From Flectonema sp. DT1601 (Eukaryota; Euglenozoa; Diplonemea; Diplonemida; Diplonemidae), in NCBI GenBank assembly GCA_964019425.1, contig OZ025789.1, forward strand, positions 248,001 through 312,000: a stretch of 64,000 bases of DNA, read 5' to 3'. Numbering within the stretch: position 1 is the stretch's first letter; each line of letters begins with the position of its first letter. Under the pieces are notes generated by a model that was not told the DNA's origin, made no database searches, and saw nothing but the letters and a program-made list of their open reading frames with translations. The position numbers and the translations under genes were made by a program. Shown here in pieces: positions 52,163-62,452 of the stretch.

Positions 52163-52480
52163 GGTTGTGTTGTTGTTTTTTTTAAATACGAGTAAACCTG
52201 AAAAGTAAAAGGAAATATTTATATAATTATGTTTCACAAGATCATCTCCATGTTATAACATGGACCAACAAACCTCTTCCCCACAAGAAGTAATCAATTC
52301 ACAAAAGACAAAAAGGAAATAAAAAGAACTGGAGAGAGGGGGGATTTTTTTTTTTAAAAAAAAAACTTCTTCTTTTTCTTCTTTTTTTTCCCCCGTTCTT
52401 CGTAACTTTTTTTTTTTTTCCTCCTTTACTAAATTGATAACTATTAACTTGTTCCCGCCCGACAGGAGTACTTTGTGTGC
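52163..52480. other. Short spacer with 16-bp perfect palindrome
   Basis: CCATGTTATAACATGG at 52,248-52,263 is its own reverse complement. It lies about 90 bases upstream of the aminopeptidase start, just before its 5' acceptor. The rest is A/T runs. Confidence 0.5.
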
Positions 52481-52915
52481 TTATGCGGACACAACGCAGG
52501 CACCACCAGCAGCCTTCAACTTCTTCTCAGCGATTCTGGAGATGAAACGAGCCTTCACGATGAGTGGCTTGGTAACGAAACCCTTACCCAACAACTTGAA
52601 TACTCCCTTCGAGGTCAGGTCAACGACTGGTACCTTCTTTCCGGTAGCGGCCTTGGTGTCAGCCTCGGAAACCATCGCGGAGAGCTGGTTAACGTTGCAA
52701 GTTGGCTTCACCATTGGGTTCTTCTTGTAGTGGAAGTGTCTCATACCAACCTTACCAAAGTATCCCGGATGGTACTTGTCAAACCAGATACGGTGATGGT
52801 GCTGACCTCCGGCGTTACCTCTTCCGGAAGGATGCTTTCTGTGCTTTCCTACACGACCGTGACCAGCACTGACGTGTCCTCTCTTCTTACGGTTCTTGCG
52901 GAGTGCGGTGGTCAT
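52481..52915 (-). CDS. RPL27A: 60S ribosomal protein L27a (uL15), copy 2
   Basis: Same intronless 144-codon gene as copy 1, with the identical protein. An acceptor CTTCTTCCACTTAG lies 13 bases before the ATG. The short 5' UTR (ATATCATCACAAC) resembles copy 3 (ACCATCACAAA) but not copy 1. Downstream identity with the other copies ends about five bases after the stop codon. Confidence 0.96.
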   Translation of the reverse strand: MTTALRKNRKKRGHVSAGHGRVGKHRKHPSGRGNAGGQHHHRIWFDKYHPGYFGKVGMRHFHYKKNPMVKPTCNVNQLSAMVSEADTKAATGKKVPVVDLTSKGVFKLLGKGFVTKPLIVKARFISRIAEKKLKAAGGACVVSA

Positions 52916-53433
52916 GTTGTGATGATATCTAAGTGGAAGAAGGGAAGATAAAGTACAACATCATTAATAACATTATTATTATCTACATCGATTGATGTAC
53001 TTTAGTGAACTGCTCACATTTGAACCCTCTCTCGTGGCCGCTAGTCAGATGCAATAAATCTCTAACCGATTAGAGTCACTCCCACGGAACGGAAGGACAC
53101 ACCTCGGTGTTGTTTTTGCACGATGCAAGCAGAACGTCTCTCCCTTCATCAAACTGTGTCAAAGGCAGAGAATGTTTTGTTAGTATATCTGCAGGAAAAG
53201 TAAATAATTAAAAAAAGAAAAAAGAACGTTCAGAACTGAAGTAATATCACCTCGTGTCGTAACTAACAACAACTACGTGGGGTGGTGGAGACGGGTCGAA
53301 CACTTGAGTAACACGTTTCAATTTGATTGCTCTGTTAGAAACTAACCTGGAGCTGTTTTCTTTGTCTTCTTTTTTATAATTGAGGGCCGTGTGCCCAACA
53401 TGACTTGATCGAAATTTTAATTGCCGCGGGTGC
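52916..53433 (-). other. Spacer between L27a copies 2 and 3; candidate two-exon ORF
   Basis: A frame-consistent two-exon reading is possible: 53401..53347 (MLGTRPSIIKKKTKKTAP) and 53188..53076 after the strong acceptor TTACTTTTCCTGCAG (ILTKHSLPLTQFDEGRDVLL, then ASCKNNTEV), 55 residues in all. The KNNTEV stretch faintly recalls Sm-fold proteins, but this is weak. The start lies only about 30 bases from the end of L27a copy 3. Confidence 0.3.
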
Positions 53434-53868
53434 TTATGCGGACACAACGCAGGCACCACCAGCAGCCTTCAACTTCTTCTCAGCGATTCTGGAGATGAAA
53501 CGAGCCTTCACGATGAGTGGCTTGGTAACGAAACCCTTACCCAACAACTTGAATACTCCCTTCGAGGTCAGGTCAACGACTGGTACCTTCTTTCCGGTAG
53601 CGGCCTTGGTGTCAGCCTCGGAAACCATCGCGGAGAGCTGGTTAACGTTGCAAGTTGGCTTCACCATTGGGTTCTTCTTGTAGTGGAAGTGTCTCATACC
53701 AACCTTACCAAAGTATCCCGGATGGTACTTGTCAAACCAGATACGGTGATGGTGCTGACCTCCGGCGTTACCTCTTCCGGAAGGATGCTTTCTGTGCTTT
53801 CCTACACGACCGTGACCAGCACTGACGTGTCCTCTCTTCTTACGGTTCTTGCGGAGTGCGGTGGTCAT
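53434..53868 (-). CDS. RPL27A: 60S ribosomal protein L27a (uL15), copy 3
   Basis: Third intronless copy, same protein, with the same synonymous Ala codon as copy 2. An acceptor CCTCCCGTCCTTTCAG lies 11 bases before the ATG. Copies 2 and 3 are 953 bases apart (start to start), while copy 1 is 4.1 kb further on, beyond the aminopeptidase. Confidence 0.96.
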   Translation of the reverse strand: MTTALRKNRKKRGHVSAGHGRVGKHRKHPSGRGNAGGQHHHRIWFDKYHPGYFGKVGMRHFHYKKNPMVKPTCNVNQLSAMVSEADTKAATGKKVPVVDLTSKGVFKLLGKGFVTKPLIVKARFISRIAEKKLKAAGGACVVSA

Positions 53869-54489
53869 TTTGTGATGGTCTGAAAGGACGGGAGGGAAGT
53901 AATAATAAAGTTTCCTAATTAGGAAGTTGAAATATCAAACGAGAATCCATCAGCCAACAACAAACATTACTAATCTGGTAAAAAATAATTATAATAACTC
54001 CACGAGAAGCACTGAATTACTATTTCTACACACAGTACTTTGTTCACAACGTAACGTAAGAAATCATCATACAAATATTCTTCTTCTTTCTTTTTTGTTT
54101 TGTTTTTTTTTTTTGTGGTTTTTTTTTTTTTTTTTTTCCTTCTTCACATCTCTTCTCCAAAACTACACTATCACGAGGGGGTATAATTATTTTGAACTTG
54201 TAATTACCAACTGCAATGTATCAAATCATAACGATAGCGTAACATACGTTAAAAGACACAATGACTAAGGTGTTCACAGGGGGGTTGACTGTTTGAAATC
54301 AATGCCTACAATATTAATATATTGTATCAAGGCTAACTATTATAAACATTTACCACGGGGAGGGGCATTTTTTTTAGGGAAAAAAAAAATAAGCAAATTA
54401 GGGGGTTAAGACATAAAAAAAGAAGAAGAAGGAAAATTCTCCGTTGTTCCCCCGAACAACTTTTATTTTTTCTAGCCACTCAAAAAGAT
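53869..54489. other. Intergenic spacer with repeat relic
   Basis: 54,170-54,300 is similar to 63,130-63,260 (shared GGGGGTTAACTG-like start, ATCATAACGATA and AGTGACTAAGGT blocks). No gene. Confidence 0.5.
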
Positions 54490-54492
54490 TTT

Positions 54493-54870
54493 CTAAAATA
54501 CTTTTGTACCAAGGTGGATTGCTGAGGATATTGAGGTGGCAGTAATTCTGTCCCTTCTTTCTTTCCTGTCACCGGGACAAAAAACTTCGTCCCGAGTTTT
54601 TTTTTTTACTTTCCATTCAACACACACATCTACGAATTCATGGTAATGAGTTGATTGAAAGCCAATAACACAAACAGTCAAGTGATAACTTGAGAATTGA
54701 TAATGTAATCTGCTTTCTGAACTTCCACTGAGTACGAGTTGAATACTCCGATAACCAGGCTGCGGTCTGTAACTCGCAAGTGTATTGACCTTGAAGTTCA
54801 ATTTGAATGACGTGTAAGAGGACAACAGTTCTCCGTCATTTCGTTTCCAATTTAGTGAGGCAGAATGAAA
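54493..54870 (-). CDS. Coding-like fragment, start not found
   Basis: An open frame from about 54870 to a stop at 54493 reads SASLNWKRNDGELLSSYTSF and continues FKLNFKVNTLASYRPQPGYR. It is compositionally like a real protein and unlike the poly-Phe shadows around it. There is no in-frame ATG, and no acceptor AG before the upstream stop at about 54,890; the sequence just upstream is a 14-T tract. It could be the last exon of a gene with an unusual acceptor, or a relic. The family is not recognised. Confidence 0.35.
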   Translation of the reverse strand, partial: FHSASLNWKRNDGELLSSYTSFKLNFKVNTLASYRPQPGYRSIQLVLSGSSESRLHYQFSSYHLTVCVIGFQSTHYHEFVDVCVEWKVKKKTRDEVFCPGDRKERRDRITATSISSAIHLGTKVF

Positions 54871-56049
54871 AAAAAAAAAAAGAGTTGTTCAGAAACAGCG
54901 AATATTTTTTTTTTTTAAGTGCAGGCAACGGAGGAAAAGAAAAAAGTTAAGGTGACAGGCAACGGAGAGGAAAAAAAATGCTTTTTTTTGATGTAGGCAA
55001 CGGAGAAAGTCCAAAAAAAAAAAAAAAAAAAAAAATGAAAAAATGATCAGCAGCGAAGATGACAAAAAAGCAGGTGCAAAGGCAAAAATAAGTATAAAAG
55101 GCTAGACGTGGATTACATAAGGTTACAGTGCGACCAAGTAACCGAAAGATTAAAAAAAAAAAACTTGTTCCAAATCTGAAAAGCAGTGAAGATATGATAT
55201 TTTCCGTTACCCAGATCACTAGTGTACAAGAAAAGCAGAATCTGACTTTTCCCTGAAGTGCTTCCTCTTCGTGATTTTCCTGACGATGTAGACAAAAATA
55301 TTGAACGAATTTAGTTAAAACGCGCACAGCCCCATGGACAATCTTATAAGTATTTTTAGAATTTTCATTCCGAAACTGTCATTTTAAGGCCACTAACCAA
55401 GTTAGTTAAACACAGACTCACAATGTTACTTGTGGACAAACCAATACTGAAGGACAAGAAAACGAATTGAAAACTCTCTTTTCTTTTTTTTTTTTTCTTT
55501 CTCTGTTCTCCCCCCCCCCATCCATAATTATTCCCAAACACGTATTTATATCAACAAAGAACCCGAATATTCGGATCTTCTTTTTTTTTTTTTTTTTTTT
55601 TGTTCCTTCGTTTTTGTTTTTTTTTTTTTCCTCGCTTAACTCTCTTAGACTGCAATGGTTATTCCGTATTCTGAAGTTCTCTGTTAACCATGTGCTGTTG
55701 TTTAGCCATTTTTTTTATAGGTGTTTTTGGACAGTAGAACACCTCTCAAATAACAAGAAAAGAATCTCAATTTTTTTTTTTTATTTTTTTTTTTATTTTG
55801 GGAATATAATAAACGGAAAATGCCTACAACGGATAGAATGAAGATAGAAAAAAAAAAAAATACAGTGCTCAAGTTCGATTCCGATCGGTGTCATTTTTTT
55901 TTTTCTTTTTTTTTTTTCTGACAATCTGGGATTTTCGGATAGCAGTATGTTTTAAAAATTAGATCGAAACAGAGAATGATTAGCATTGGTCAAGGATGAC
56001 TCTCATTAATTGAGAAAATATCACCTTTTTTTTTTTTTTTTTTTTTTGA
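54871..56049. other. Intergenic spacer
   Basis: Dense A/T runs. GCAGGCAACGGAG occurs at 54,921 with two GGCAACGGAGA variants at 54,957 and 54,995, a small direct repeat. A minus-strand stretch near 55,113-55,300 looks partly exon-like but could not be built into a gene. Confidence 0.45.
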
Positions 56050-59000
56050 TCATGCCTCCTCTGCGTCAACAGGAGTGGCGGGTTCGGTTGTTCCATCGCT
56101 TTTTACATCATCTTCAACGCCATTGCTAAGTGGTTGAATATTTAATTGGTATTCCCCAACTCTCGTGAAGAAAGTTCGAGCGGCTTTTCGAGTTGCTGGA
56201 TCATCAGCCTTGTCGATGAGGTTGAGCAGACTTTGATAAAACAAAGGAAGTGTTGAACAGAATTCACTTTTTGGTAATCCTGAGATAATATAAACAGCAG
56301 ACGTGATGAGTTGAGGACGATGGTTTGAATGAGATGAGAAGACGTTTGAAATCAAGTTGTAAAGTCTTGGTCGAGCAGTAGAAACATGTTTTCCATCTTC
56401 GATATTCAGCTTTGATAATGTTGATAGGTGAACAGAGATACTTTCTTCAGCAGCAACAACATCTCTCTCGCATGTTACAAAAGAAAAACTATCAAGCATT
56501 GCATTTAATATTTCTTCATCCCAAAGGTGTGAGAATCTTCTAACGACCAATCCCTGGACCTGAATTAACTTTTGTAATCTGATTGAGATGGTTTTTCCTT
56601 GAGTCCCAATCTTTTCAAATGCTAAATGAATTTTTAATGCCACCGTCTTCCAGTCGTCATTTGAAAACTTGCTTGAAGACTCACTCTCAATCTCTCTTTT
56701 CTTTTCTTCTCCAAAGATCAAAGCGTAAAAATCACCTCTATCTGCATCAGCATTGTGGTTACAAATCAAGTCAACGAGAGAGACTAATCCGTGATCGAAG
56801 ACTCCTTGAGGGGTGTCTTGCTTAAAACAATTCGTAACAACCGTCAACACATCCGCAAGATGTGGTTGCAAAGCAGAATAGTACTGCGAGAATAAGTCAA
56901 CTGTATACGTGAGTCCAACCTTCACTATGAGTGAGCTTTTTTTCAATTCTGATTCTGCGCAGAGAGGTTCATCATTGGCAGTACATGAGACAGGAGTGAC
57001 ATCACAAAGAGCATTATCGAATATCGGAAACACTGCTCCAGAAAGAATAATTTTCCACATCGCAACTGAAAAGAGCTTTCCATGTTTTTTAAGCACCTCA
57101 AACAAACCGTTTAAAGCGGAGAGTCTAACCTCAACATCAGAATGCATAGTAGCATCAGTACTTAGCCCTGTAAAGACAGGAAACCAAACCTTTAATGCCT
57201 GATGATCACTACTGCAAACGACATCTGTTTGTGGAACTACAAAAATTCTTTCTTCTTTTGCAGGTGTTTCCGTACTACTATTGGCTGATGCATTGCAACC
57301 AACTGGTAGACCCTCAACTAAATAGTCAGCGCAGGTAGTTAGCTGACTTATCGCTTGAATAGCAATGTTTTTACATAATAAATTGCAAGCAAAGGCGGTG
57401 AGAGTGTTAACGCCGTCGATGAACGCATCTGCTGCGATCACCATTGAGAATATATTTTGTATGATATGACTGACTACGTCGTAGGCTAATACAACAATCT
57501 GTTCGGTCTGATCAGCAGCTGCCAGTGTTAGAACGGTGTAGATTGCTTTCCAACCTGACTTTATTTGAGGTGCTTTACCGTGAACCATTTGAGTGACACA
57601 TCTGACGATAAGCTCTTTTATAATGATTGATTTCGTTCCTTGAAAAATCTGTTCAAATGGTTTTAAAAAATCTCTTTGAAAATTATAATTCGCTAATTCT
57701 CTTTTTTCCAAAAATTTCGTAGCGAGTTGCCTGAGTGAGTCGATTCCAAACATAGAAACACTTAAGTTTTCGTTGGTTCCAATTCTGCAGAAATGCTTCG
57801 TAATGTGACCCCAAAGTTGACCCCAAACAAATCGAAAACGTCCCATATTTATATCAGCAACTTCGATTAGTTTTTGTAAAGAGAACATTCGAGGTGGTGA
57901 AGAATGCTCAATTTCTTCCATTGAAACTTCACAAAGATGTTTAACAAAGTAAACGATCGCTTCGGAAGAAAGTTCTGCCGTAGATGAGTAGATTCTAGAA
58001 ATGGCCACATCGTCAATTTGATTTGCGACAGTCAGTGAATTAATAACTTCAAGTTGACGAAGCCTTGTTCGATCATCTTTGTGTCCTTTGTGGTTGGATG
58101 CTCTGTCTGTTTCTGCCAAAAATGCGAAATCAGGTTTCGCACCTGCACCCAAAAGCTGTAATTTCTCTAACTGAGAAATACACCTGAGAGCTGCATACCA
58201 GGATGATCGAAGACGGTCGCCTTCAGTGGTCGCAATCTCAATTAAAACTTTTATTGATTTAATATTTTTGTGTTCTATTTCACGGTAGTTATTCAAAAAT
58301 GTTAATTTAGACAAAGCAGATACGAATGCGTCTCTCTGAACGTCCAAGAAAAACAGGCAACTAATGTGAATTCCCCTTGTGAACCCCTCAAGACAAAGAT
58401 CTATAATTGCTTGTTGTTGGCTGTCACACTGTTCAAGTAAAACTGAGAAGGCTGGTAACATAGTTTCCCAACCCCTTTCGAACATAGGACGGACGTTTCC
58501 TAGTTTGGAAGCGTGAAAGAATTGGTTGCATCTTTCATCATTCTTACCAATTAATCCTTTTGTCTTTTGTAACATCGCTTTACTCTCAGTTAGATAGTTT
58601 GCTGCACGTTTTTTATCATCGCTTGCGAATGCATCTGCGAGGTTGTCAAGTACTCCCGATCTCTTTTTATCTTTTTTATCTGCCGCTCCACCCAATTCAT
58701 CTTCCTTGTCACCAGCTTCTAATGTGAACGGGGTCCCTGTAACTCTATCGTATATTGAAGAGAGGACCTCATCAGCAAGGGATTTCCCTTCATCGATCCC
58801 CTGGTTGTTTCGCATAAACTCTTCTTTTGTCATCTTATCTTTGATGTGCGCTGAATGCGCATCAGTGTGAAGCATAATTATAGAAAATGATAATACATAG
58901 GCGGTACTGGCATTTGGAAATTTTTGTTGATTTGCTTTAGTGAAACACTCTGCGAACTTTTCCATTGTGTTATCAATCACGGAGGCTTCTCCGTTAATTT

Positions 59001-61146
59001 TAAAAGCTCCTAAGAATAGTCTGACGGCTTCATCGATCTCTAGATCCTTGAAATTAAATGACTCAACAAAATGAGACAAGACTTCTTGATTAAACGGCTT
59101 GATCACTCCTAAGTACTCTCCGATTGCTATTTTTGATAATCCGATGGTTTCACGAAAGAATATAGCTGTTTGGTTTGCGTCCTTTTCGACTACTTTATTA
59201 GTCCAAAATAATTCCATTCCCTTTTTAGGATTCTTTTTAAATTCAGTCATGAACACTCTCATTTCCTTTTTATAGGCTAAGGCTTTTTCAACTTCGTCAT
59301 CGTCGTCTTCTGTTGGGTGATCTGCAACCTGATCAGAGTGAAAATTAGTTTCTTCATCACCAATATCAGAGGATTTAATTTGAGGGGTCGTTGCTGTTTC
59401 TTCAAATTTTTCAGTCCAAACAACAATTGATCGAGTGATAGTAACCAGAGCTCGGAGAGCATGAAGTCTCATGTCCTGTTCTTGTTTGAGAGTTTCAGTT
59501 CCACTCGCAGAAACTCTTGCTTTTAATATTCTACTCAGATTATTGACAATAACTTCAAAAATATTTATTGATTCTAAGTCACAGTCATAGTTGACAAATA
59601 TATCAACCAGAGTCTGAGGAGTGTCGCACAATTTATAAATCACGTGGATCACCAGCATCTTCTGACTATAGCTGCTGTTGTTCGACTCCAGTATAACAAA
59701 GAAAACGTTGGTGAAAAACACTCCAATTTCACGTTTTAAATGTTCTTTGAAATTTTGAATTAAAGCAAGAAAGATATGTAAAGAAATTTTAAAGACAGAA
59801 GTCATAGACGACACGCAGTTTTGAAGTAATGACAAGCAAAGGTTTCGTTTGACAACTCTGATGAAGTTTTCCGACGATTGAAATGCAGGACCTGCTTTCG
59901 ATAACAAATTATAAAGTAGTTCCAGTGATAAAACCTTCGACTTTAGTTCAATCGACTCTTCCTGAGCAGAGTCAGGAACCTGTTTATCTGATAATTTACA
60001 AAACGACCAAAACAGTAAATAAGCATCCTTATGAAATCTACTTGGAAACGATAATTTCTCTGCAATGAGTGAATCATCGATACCCCCGTGGAGAGGAGCT
60101 GCTTTTGATTTTCCTGAAGTTGATGAACCAGTAGTCGATGTGGGTTGTTTGCCGGCTGTTGTTGCGATCCGTTCTGCCAATGCCGTGTTGAAATCGAAAC
60201 TTTCTTTTTTTGTTTCCAACGACAAATCCTCATCTTTATGACTTTGAGTTGATGTTATATCATCATCAATAGCCTTACATGAGTTTGAAACAGCCTGATC
60301 AACAACGACGTTAACAACTTCTCTTATCCAAGTTTCGTCATTCTCATCCGGCTGAACCAATTCTGACGAAGACAAACTCTTTGTTGGTGGGGTGAGACCA
60401 ACAGGGGTACTCGTCAAGGAATTGTTACCTAATTTTTGAGATAGAATTCGAGGTAAGCTAGGAGTGTCTGGAGGTGATGGTGATACAACTTTATGAACTG
60501 ACTCCATCCTCTGAAATACAATATTAATCATGTGTTTCAAAGATGCTTTTGCTGTTGTTTGATTAGTCACGTTAGTCGCAAGTATATAAATATTATACGT
60601 GTTTCTGACTGCCATTTTAAGTGTGCTGCCATGAACATCACACCCTGGAGATGATACTGCTGTCAACAATGCTTTTATAATTTGCAACTGAATACCATCG
60701 TGGATAAAATTTGAACTGACGTCGGAGATTGCTGAGACTACTTGGCTGATTAAAAGTTGAGATTCGTCATCAGGAGTATTGTTTTTTGATTTATCCAATC
60801 GTTCCTTGACGTGTTTCATCCACGACTCCGATCCATTTAATTTCGGAGGAGTCCAAACCATATCACCCGATATGCATGAATACTCCATTAGTTTTTGTAA
60901 GCATCCGAGGGCAATTTCGATAATCTTACAGGCCCTCGATTCAACAGCTAATCTTAGTGGTACGAAGCTCAAGCTTAACACGATTGAAGCATCAGTTTTA
61001 TTATTTTCCGATCCTTTTAAGAATTTTAACACATAAGCAGATGATGCTTTTATTTGTGACCATTTTTTTTGACTTCCGCATTGCTGACTAACTTGCTCAA
61101 GAGCCCTGATGATGAACGTATTTCGAGTTTCGGTCGCACTCGGCAT
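56050..61146 (-). CDS. BIG/Sec7-family ARF guanine-nucleotide exchange factor
   Basis: Single exon of 1,698 residues, the usual size for BIG1/BIG2/Sec7p. It activates ARF GTPases by GDP/GTP exchange at the trans-Golgi and endosomes. The N-terminal DCB region is followed by the HUS domain at about 370-560 (SRFHKDAYLLFWSFCKLSDK, FVNYDCDLESINIFE). The Sec7 domain lies at about 630-815, from PKKGMELFWTNK to SSIYDRV. The catalytic glutamate finger is intact in FKINGEASVIDNTMEKFAE, as is the motif AYVLSFSIIMLHTDAHSAHI. HDS repeats fill the C-terminal half (for example QLATKFLEKRELANYNFQRD, FLKPFEQI). An acceptor CCACCCTTCCAG lies 20 bases before the ATG. A 5.1-kb uninterrupted frame is notable where small genes have introns. 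Confidence 0.96.
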   Translation of the reverse strand: MPSATETRNTFIIRALEQVSQQCGSQKKWSQIKASSAYVLKFLKGSENNKTDASIVLSLSFVPLRLAVESRACKIIEIALGCLQKLMEYSCISGDMVWTPPKLNGSESWMKHVKERLDKSKNNTPDDESQLLISQVVSAISDVSSNFIHDGIQLQIIKALLTAVSSPGCDVHGSTLKMAVRNTYNIYILATNVTNQTTAKASLKHMINIVFQRMESVHKVVSPSPPDTPSLPRILSQKLGNNSLTSTPVGLTPPTKSLSSSELVQPDENDETWIREVVNVVVDQAVSNSCKAIDDDITSTQSHKDEDLSLETKKESFDFNTALAERIATTAGKQPTSTTGSSTSGKSKAAPLHGGIDDSLIAEKLSFPSRFHKDAYLLFWSFCKLSDKQVPDSAQEESIELKSKVLSLELLYNLLSKAGPAFQSSENFIRVVKRNLCLSLLQNCVSSMTSVFKISLHIFLALIQNFKEHLKREIGVFFTNVFFVILESNNSSYSQKMLVIHVIYKLCDTPQTLVDIFVNYDCDLESINIFEVIVNNLSRILKARVSASGTETLKQEQDMRLHALRALVTITRSIVVWTEKFEETATTPQIKSSDIGDEETNFHSDQVADHPTEDDDDEVEKALAYKKEMRVFMTEFKKNPKKGMELFWTNKVVEKDANQTAIFFRETIGLSKIAIGEYLGVIKPFNQEVLSHFVESFNFKDLEIDEAVRLFLGAFKINGEASVIDNTMEKFAECFTKANQQKFPNASTAYVLSFSIIMLHTDAHSAHIKDKMTKEEFMRNNQGIDEGKSLADEVLSSIYDRVTGTPFTLEAGDKEDELGGAADKKDKKRSGVLDNLADAFASDDKKRAANYLTESKAMLQKTKGLIGKNDERCNQFFHASKLGNVRPMFERGWETMLPAFSVLLEQCDSQQQAIIDLCLEGFTRGIHISCLFFLDVQRDAFVSALSKLTFLNNYREIEHKNIKSIKVLIEIATTEGDRLRSSWYAALRCISQLEKLQLLGAGAKPDFAFLAETDRASNHKGHKDDRTRLRQLEVINSLTVANQIDDVAISRIYSSTAELSSEAIVYFVKHLCEVSMEEIEHSSPPRMFSLQKLIEVADINMGRFRFVWGQLWGHITKHFCRIGTNENLSVSMFGIDSLRQLATKFLEKRELANYNFQRDFLKPFEQIFQGTKSIIIKELIVRCVTQMVHGKAPQIKSGWKAIYTVLTLAAADQTEQIVVLAYDVVSHIIQNIFSMVIAADAFIDGVNTLTAFACNLLCKNIAIQAISQLTTCADYLVEGLPVGCNASANSSTETPAKEERIFVVPQTDVVCSSDHQALKVWFPVFTGLSTDATMHSDVEVRLSALNGLFEVLKKHGKLFSVAMWKIILSGAVFPIFDNALCDVTPVSCTANDEPLCAESELKKSSLIVKVGLTYTVDLFSQYYSALQPHLADVLTVVTNCFKQDTPQGVFDHGLVSLVDLICNHNADADRGDFYALIFGEEKKREIESESSSKFSNDDWKTVALKIHLAFEKIGTQGKTISIRLQKLIQVQGLVVRRFSHLWDEEILNAMLDSFSFVTCERDVVAAEESISVHLSTLSKLNIEDGKHVSTARPRLYNLISNVFSSHSNHRPQLITSAVYIISGLPKSEFCSTLPLFYQSLLNLIDKADDPATRKAARTFFTRVGEYQLNIQPLSNGVEDDVKSDGTTEPATPVDAEEA

Positions 61147-61603
61147 CTTGCGACTGCACTCGGTTCCTGGAAGGGTGGAAAAAAAATTGGGTTAAGAAAA
61201 ACAAAAAAAAAAAAATAAACTTTTTAAAAAAAAACAGAAATACTATAAATAATAATAATGGTAATTATGAAGGAACATGAGGGTTTTTTTATTTTTTTTT
61301 TTTTAATGATGACAAAACAGAACTTAAAAAAGATTTTTTTTTATCTCGTTTTTACGAGCGAACGAGAATTGCAGCACCGTCAACGATAACACCCTTACTT
61401 TATTGGCTTCTTCCGTTGTGCACACACCCAGTAGTGTGCATTCAGACACTGACCAACAAGGCTAGATAAGGACAGTGATAGTGATAATTAATTTCCGAGC
61501 AGGTTATCCATTTCCCTGTTCAGTCAGGATTACTCTCTGTGATCAATAAACGTGTAAGGGTTTCGTAATGAATGTTGATTTAGTATTTTGGACATTAAAC
61601 CTT
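61147..61603. other. Intergenic spacer with dispersed repeat A relic
   Basis: 61,335-61,450 (GAGAATTGCAGCACCGTCAA, TTACTTTATTGGCTTCTTCC) is a diverged copy of repeat A. No gene. Confidence 0.5.
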
Positions 61604-62452
61604 TTATTGGGGAGACACCTTTGGACACTCAGGGTTCGACACTCTGAAACCTCCCTTGTTAAGCTCTTGTTCTGATTCTGGTAGAATCCTTTGAGCTTTG
61701 AGTTCCTTTATAAAAGTGACGACAGGTGGGTAAGCCGTTATGTTTCGAATAGCGAACTCAGCCCATTCTCTTAGACCAGCATTCTCCTCATCGATAACAG
61801 TTGATGATAAGATGTACGGAACGAATCCTGTTTCTAACATGGTAGCTGTTACGTTTCGATTTTCATAAGTTGCATTTGCTATAACTCTCATTAGGTGAGT
61901 TCGGTAGCCTTCACCGTATCGGGCGAGTTCGATTTCACGTGGGATGGTTGCCATCTGTGAGATGATACCGATGATTCCCTCGTCTAGAAAGAATTGTTGA
62001 ATTTGATTTGTCGTCACGGCACAACAGCACAATGCTAACGACTCAGCTAAGATGGTTAACGAGTAGTAAACAACATCAGCATCAGAGACGTCATCAGGAG
62101 ATCCTCTCAAAGGAGGTACGGCTTCACTTCGATATTGGGAATTCTTAGTGTGAACATACGACAGAATCTTACTTGAAAACCTGCAAGTGTTCATTAGTAC
62201 TTTAGTTTTGAAAGCAACTCGTAATTCTGGTGTTGGTGAGCCAGTTCTGACACATGCTTCCCATCCGTCTTGAAGCTCTCTCTGATCAGTCATGAATTCT
62301 ACCTCACTACTTCTTAACTTCTCACAATACCTCGCATAGCATCTTAACGAATCGATGTGAATAGTTATTGTTTGTAGCGTTGCTTCTTCATTTTGTGATG
62401 TGCCTTTACTGCAAGTCCATGCATGTTCTCGTGCTGTTAACCAATCACCCAT
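61604..62452 (-). CDS. Ataxin-10 family protein
   Basis: Single exon, 282 residues. The C-terminal part matches the ataxin-10 domain, an armadillo-like helical fold: LMRVIANATYENRNVTATML, then TGFVPYILSSTVIDEENAGL and REWAEFAIRNIT. The family signature is a run like IDxxNxxxREWAxxAIRNL. The N-terminal helices (LQTITIHIDSLRCYARYCEK) fit the same fold. Length is shorter than animal ataxin-10 (about 475) and closer to a minimal form. Family roles include cytokinesis and signalling; the role here is unknown. It lies about 460 bases upstream of the Sec7 gene. Confidence 0.8.
   Translation of the reverse strand: MGDWLTAREHAWTCSKGTSQNEEATLQTITIHIDSLRCYARYCEKLRSSEVEFMTDQRELQDGWEACVRTGSPTPELRVAFKTKVLMNTCRFSSKILSYVHTKNSQYRSEAVPPLRGSPDDVSDADVVYYSLTILAESLALCCCAVTTNQIQQFFLDEGIIGIISQMATIPREIELARYGEGYRTHLMRVIANATYENRNVTATMLETGFVPYILSSTVIDEENAGLREWAEFAIRNITAYPPVVTFIKELKAQRILPESEQELNKGGFRVSNPECPKVSPQ

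Noticed and set aside
53010-53100. tRNA-like sequence with ATCGGTTAGAG and GGGTTCAAATG on the minus strand
   Set aside because: Acceptor and anticodon stems do not pair, and part of it overlaps the candidate 53.1-kb exon.
55866-55890. Pol III B-box-like GTTCGATTCC
   Set aside because: No A box or cloverleaf nearby; an isolated 10-mer.
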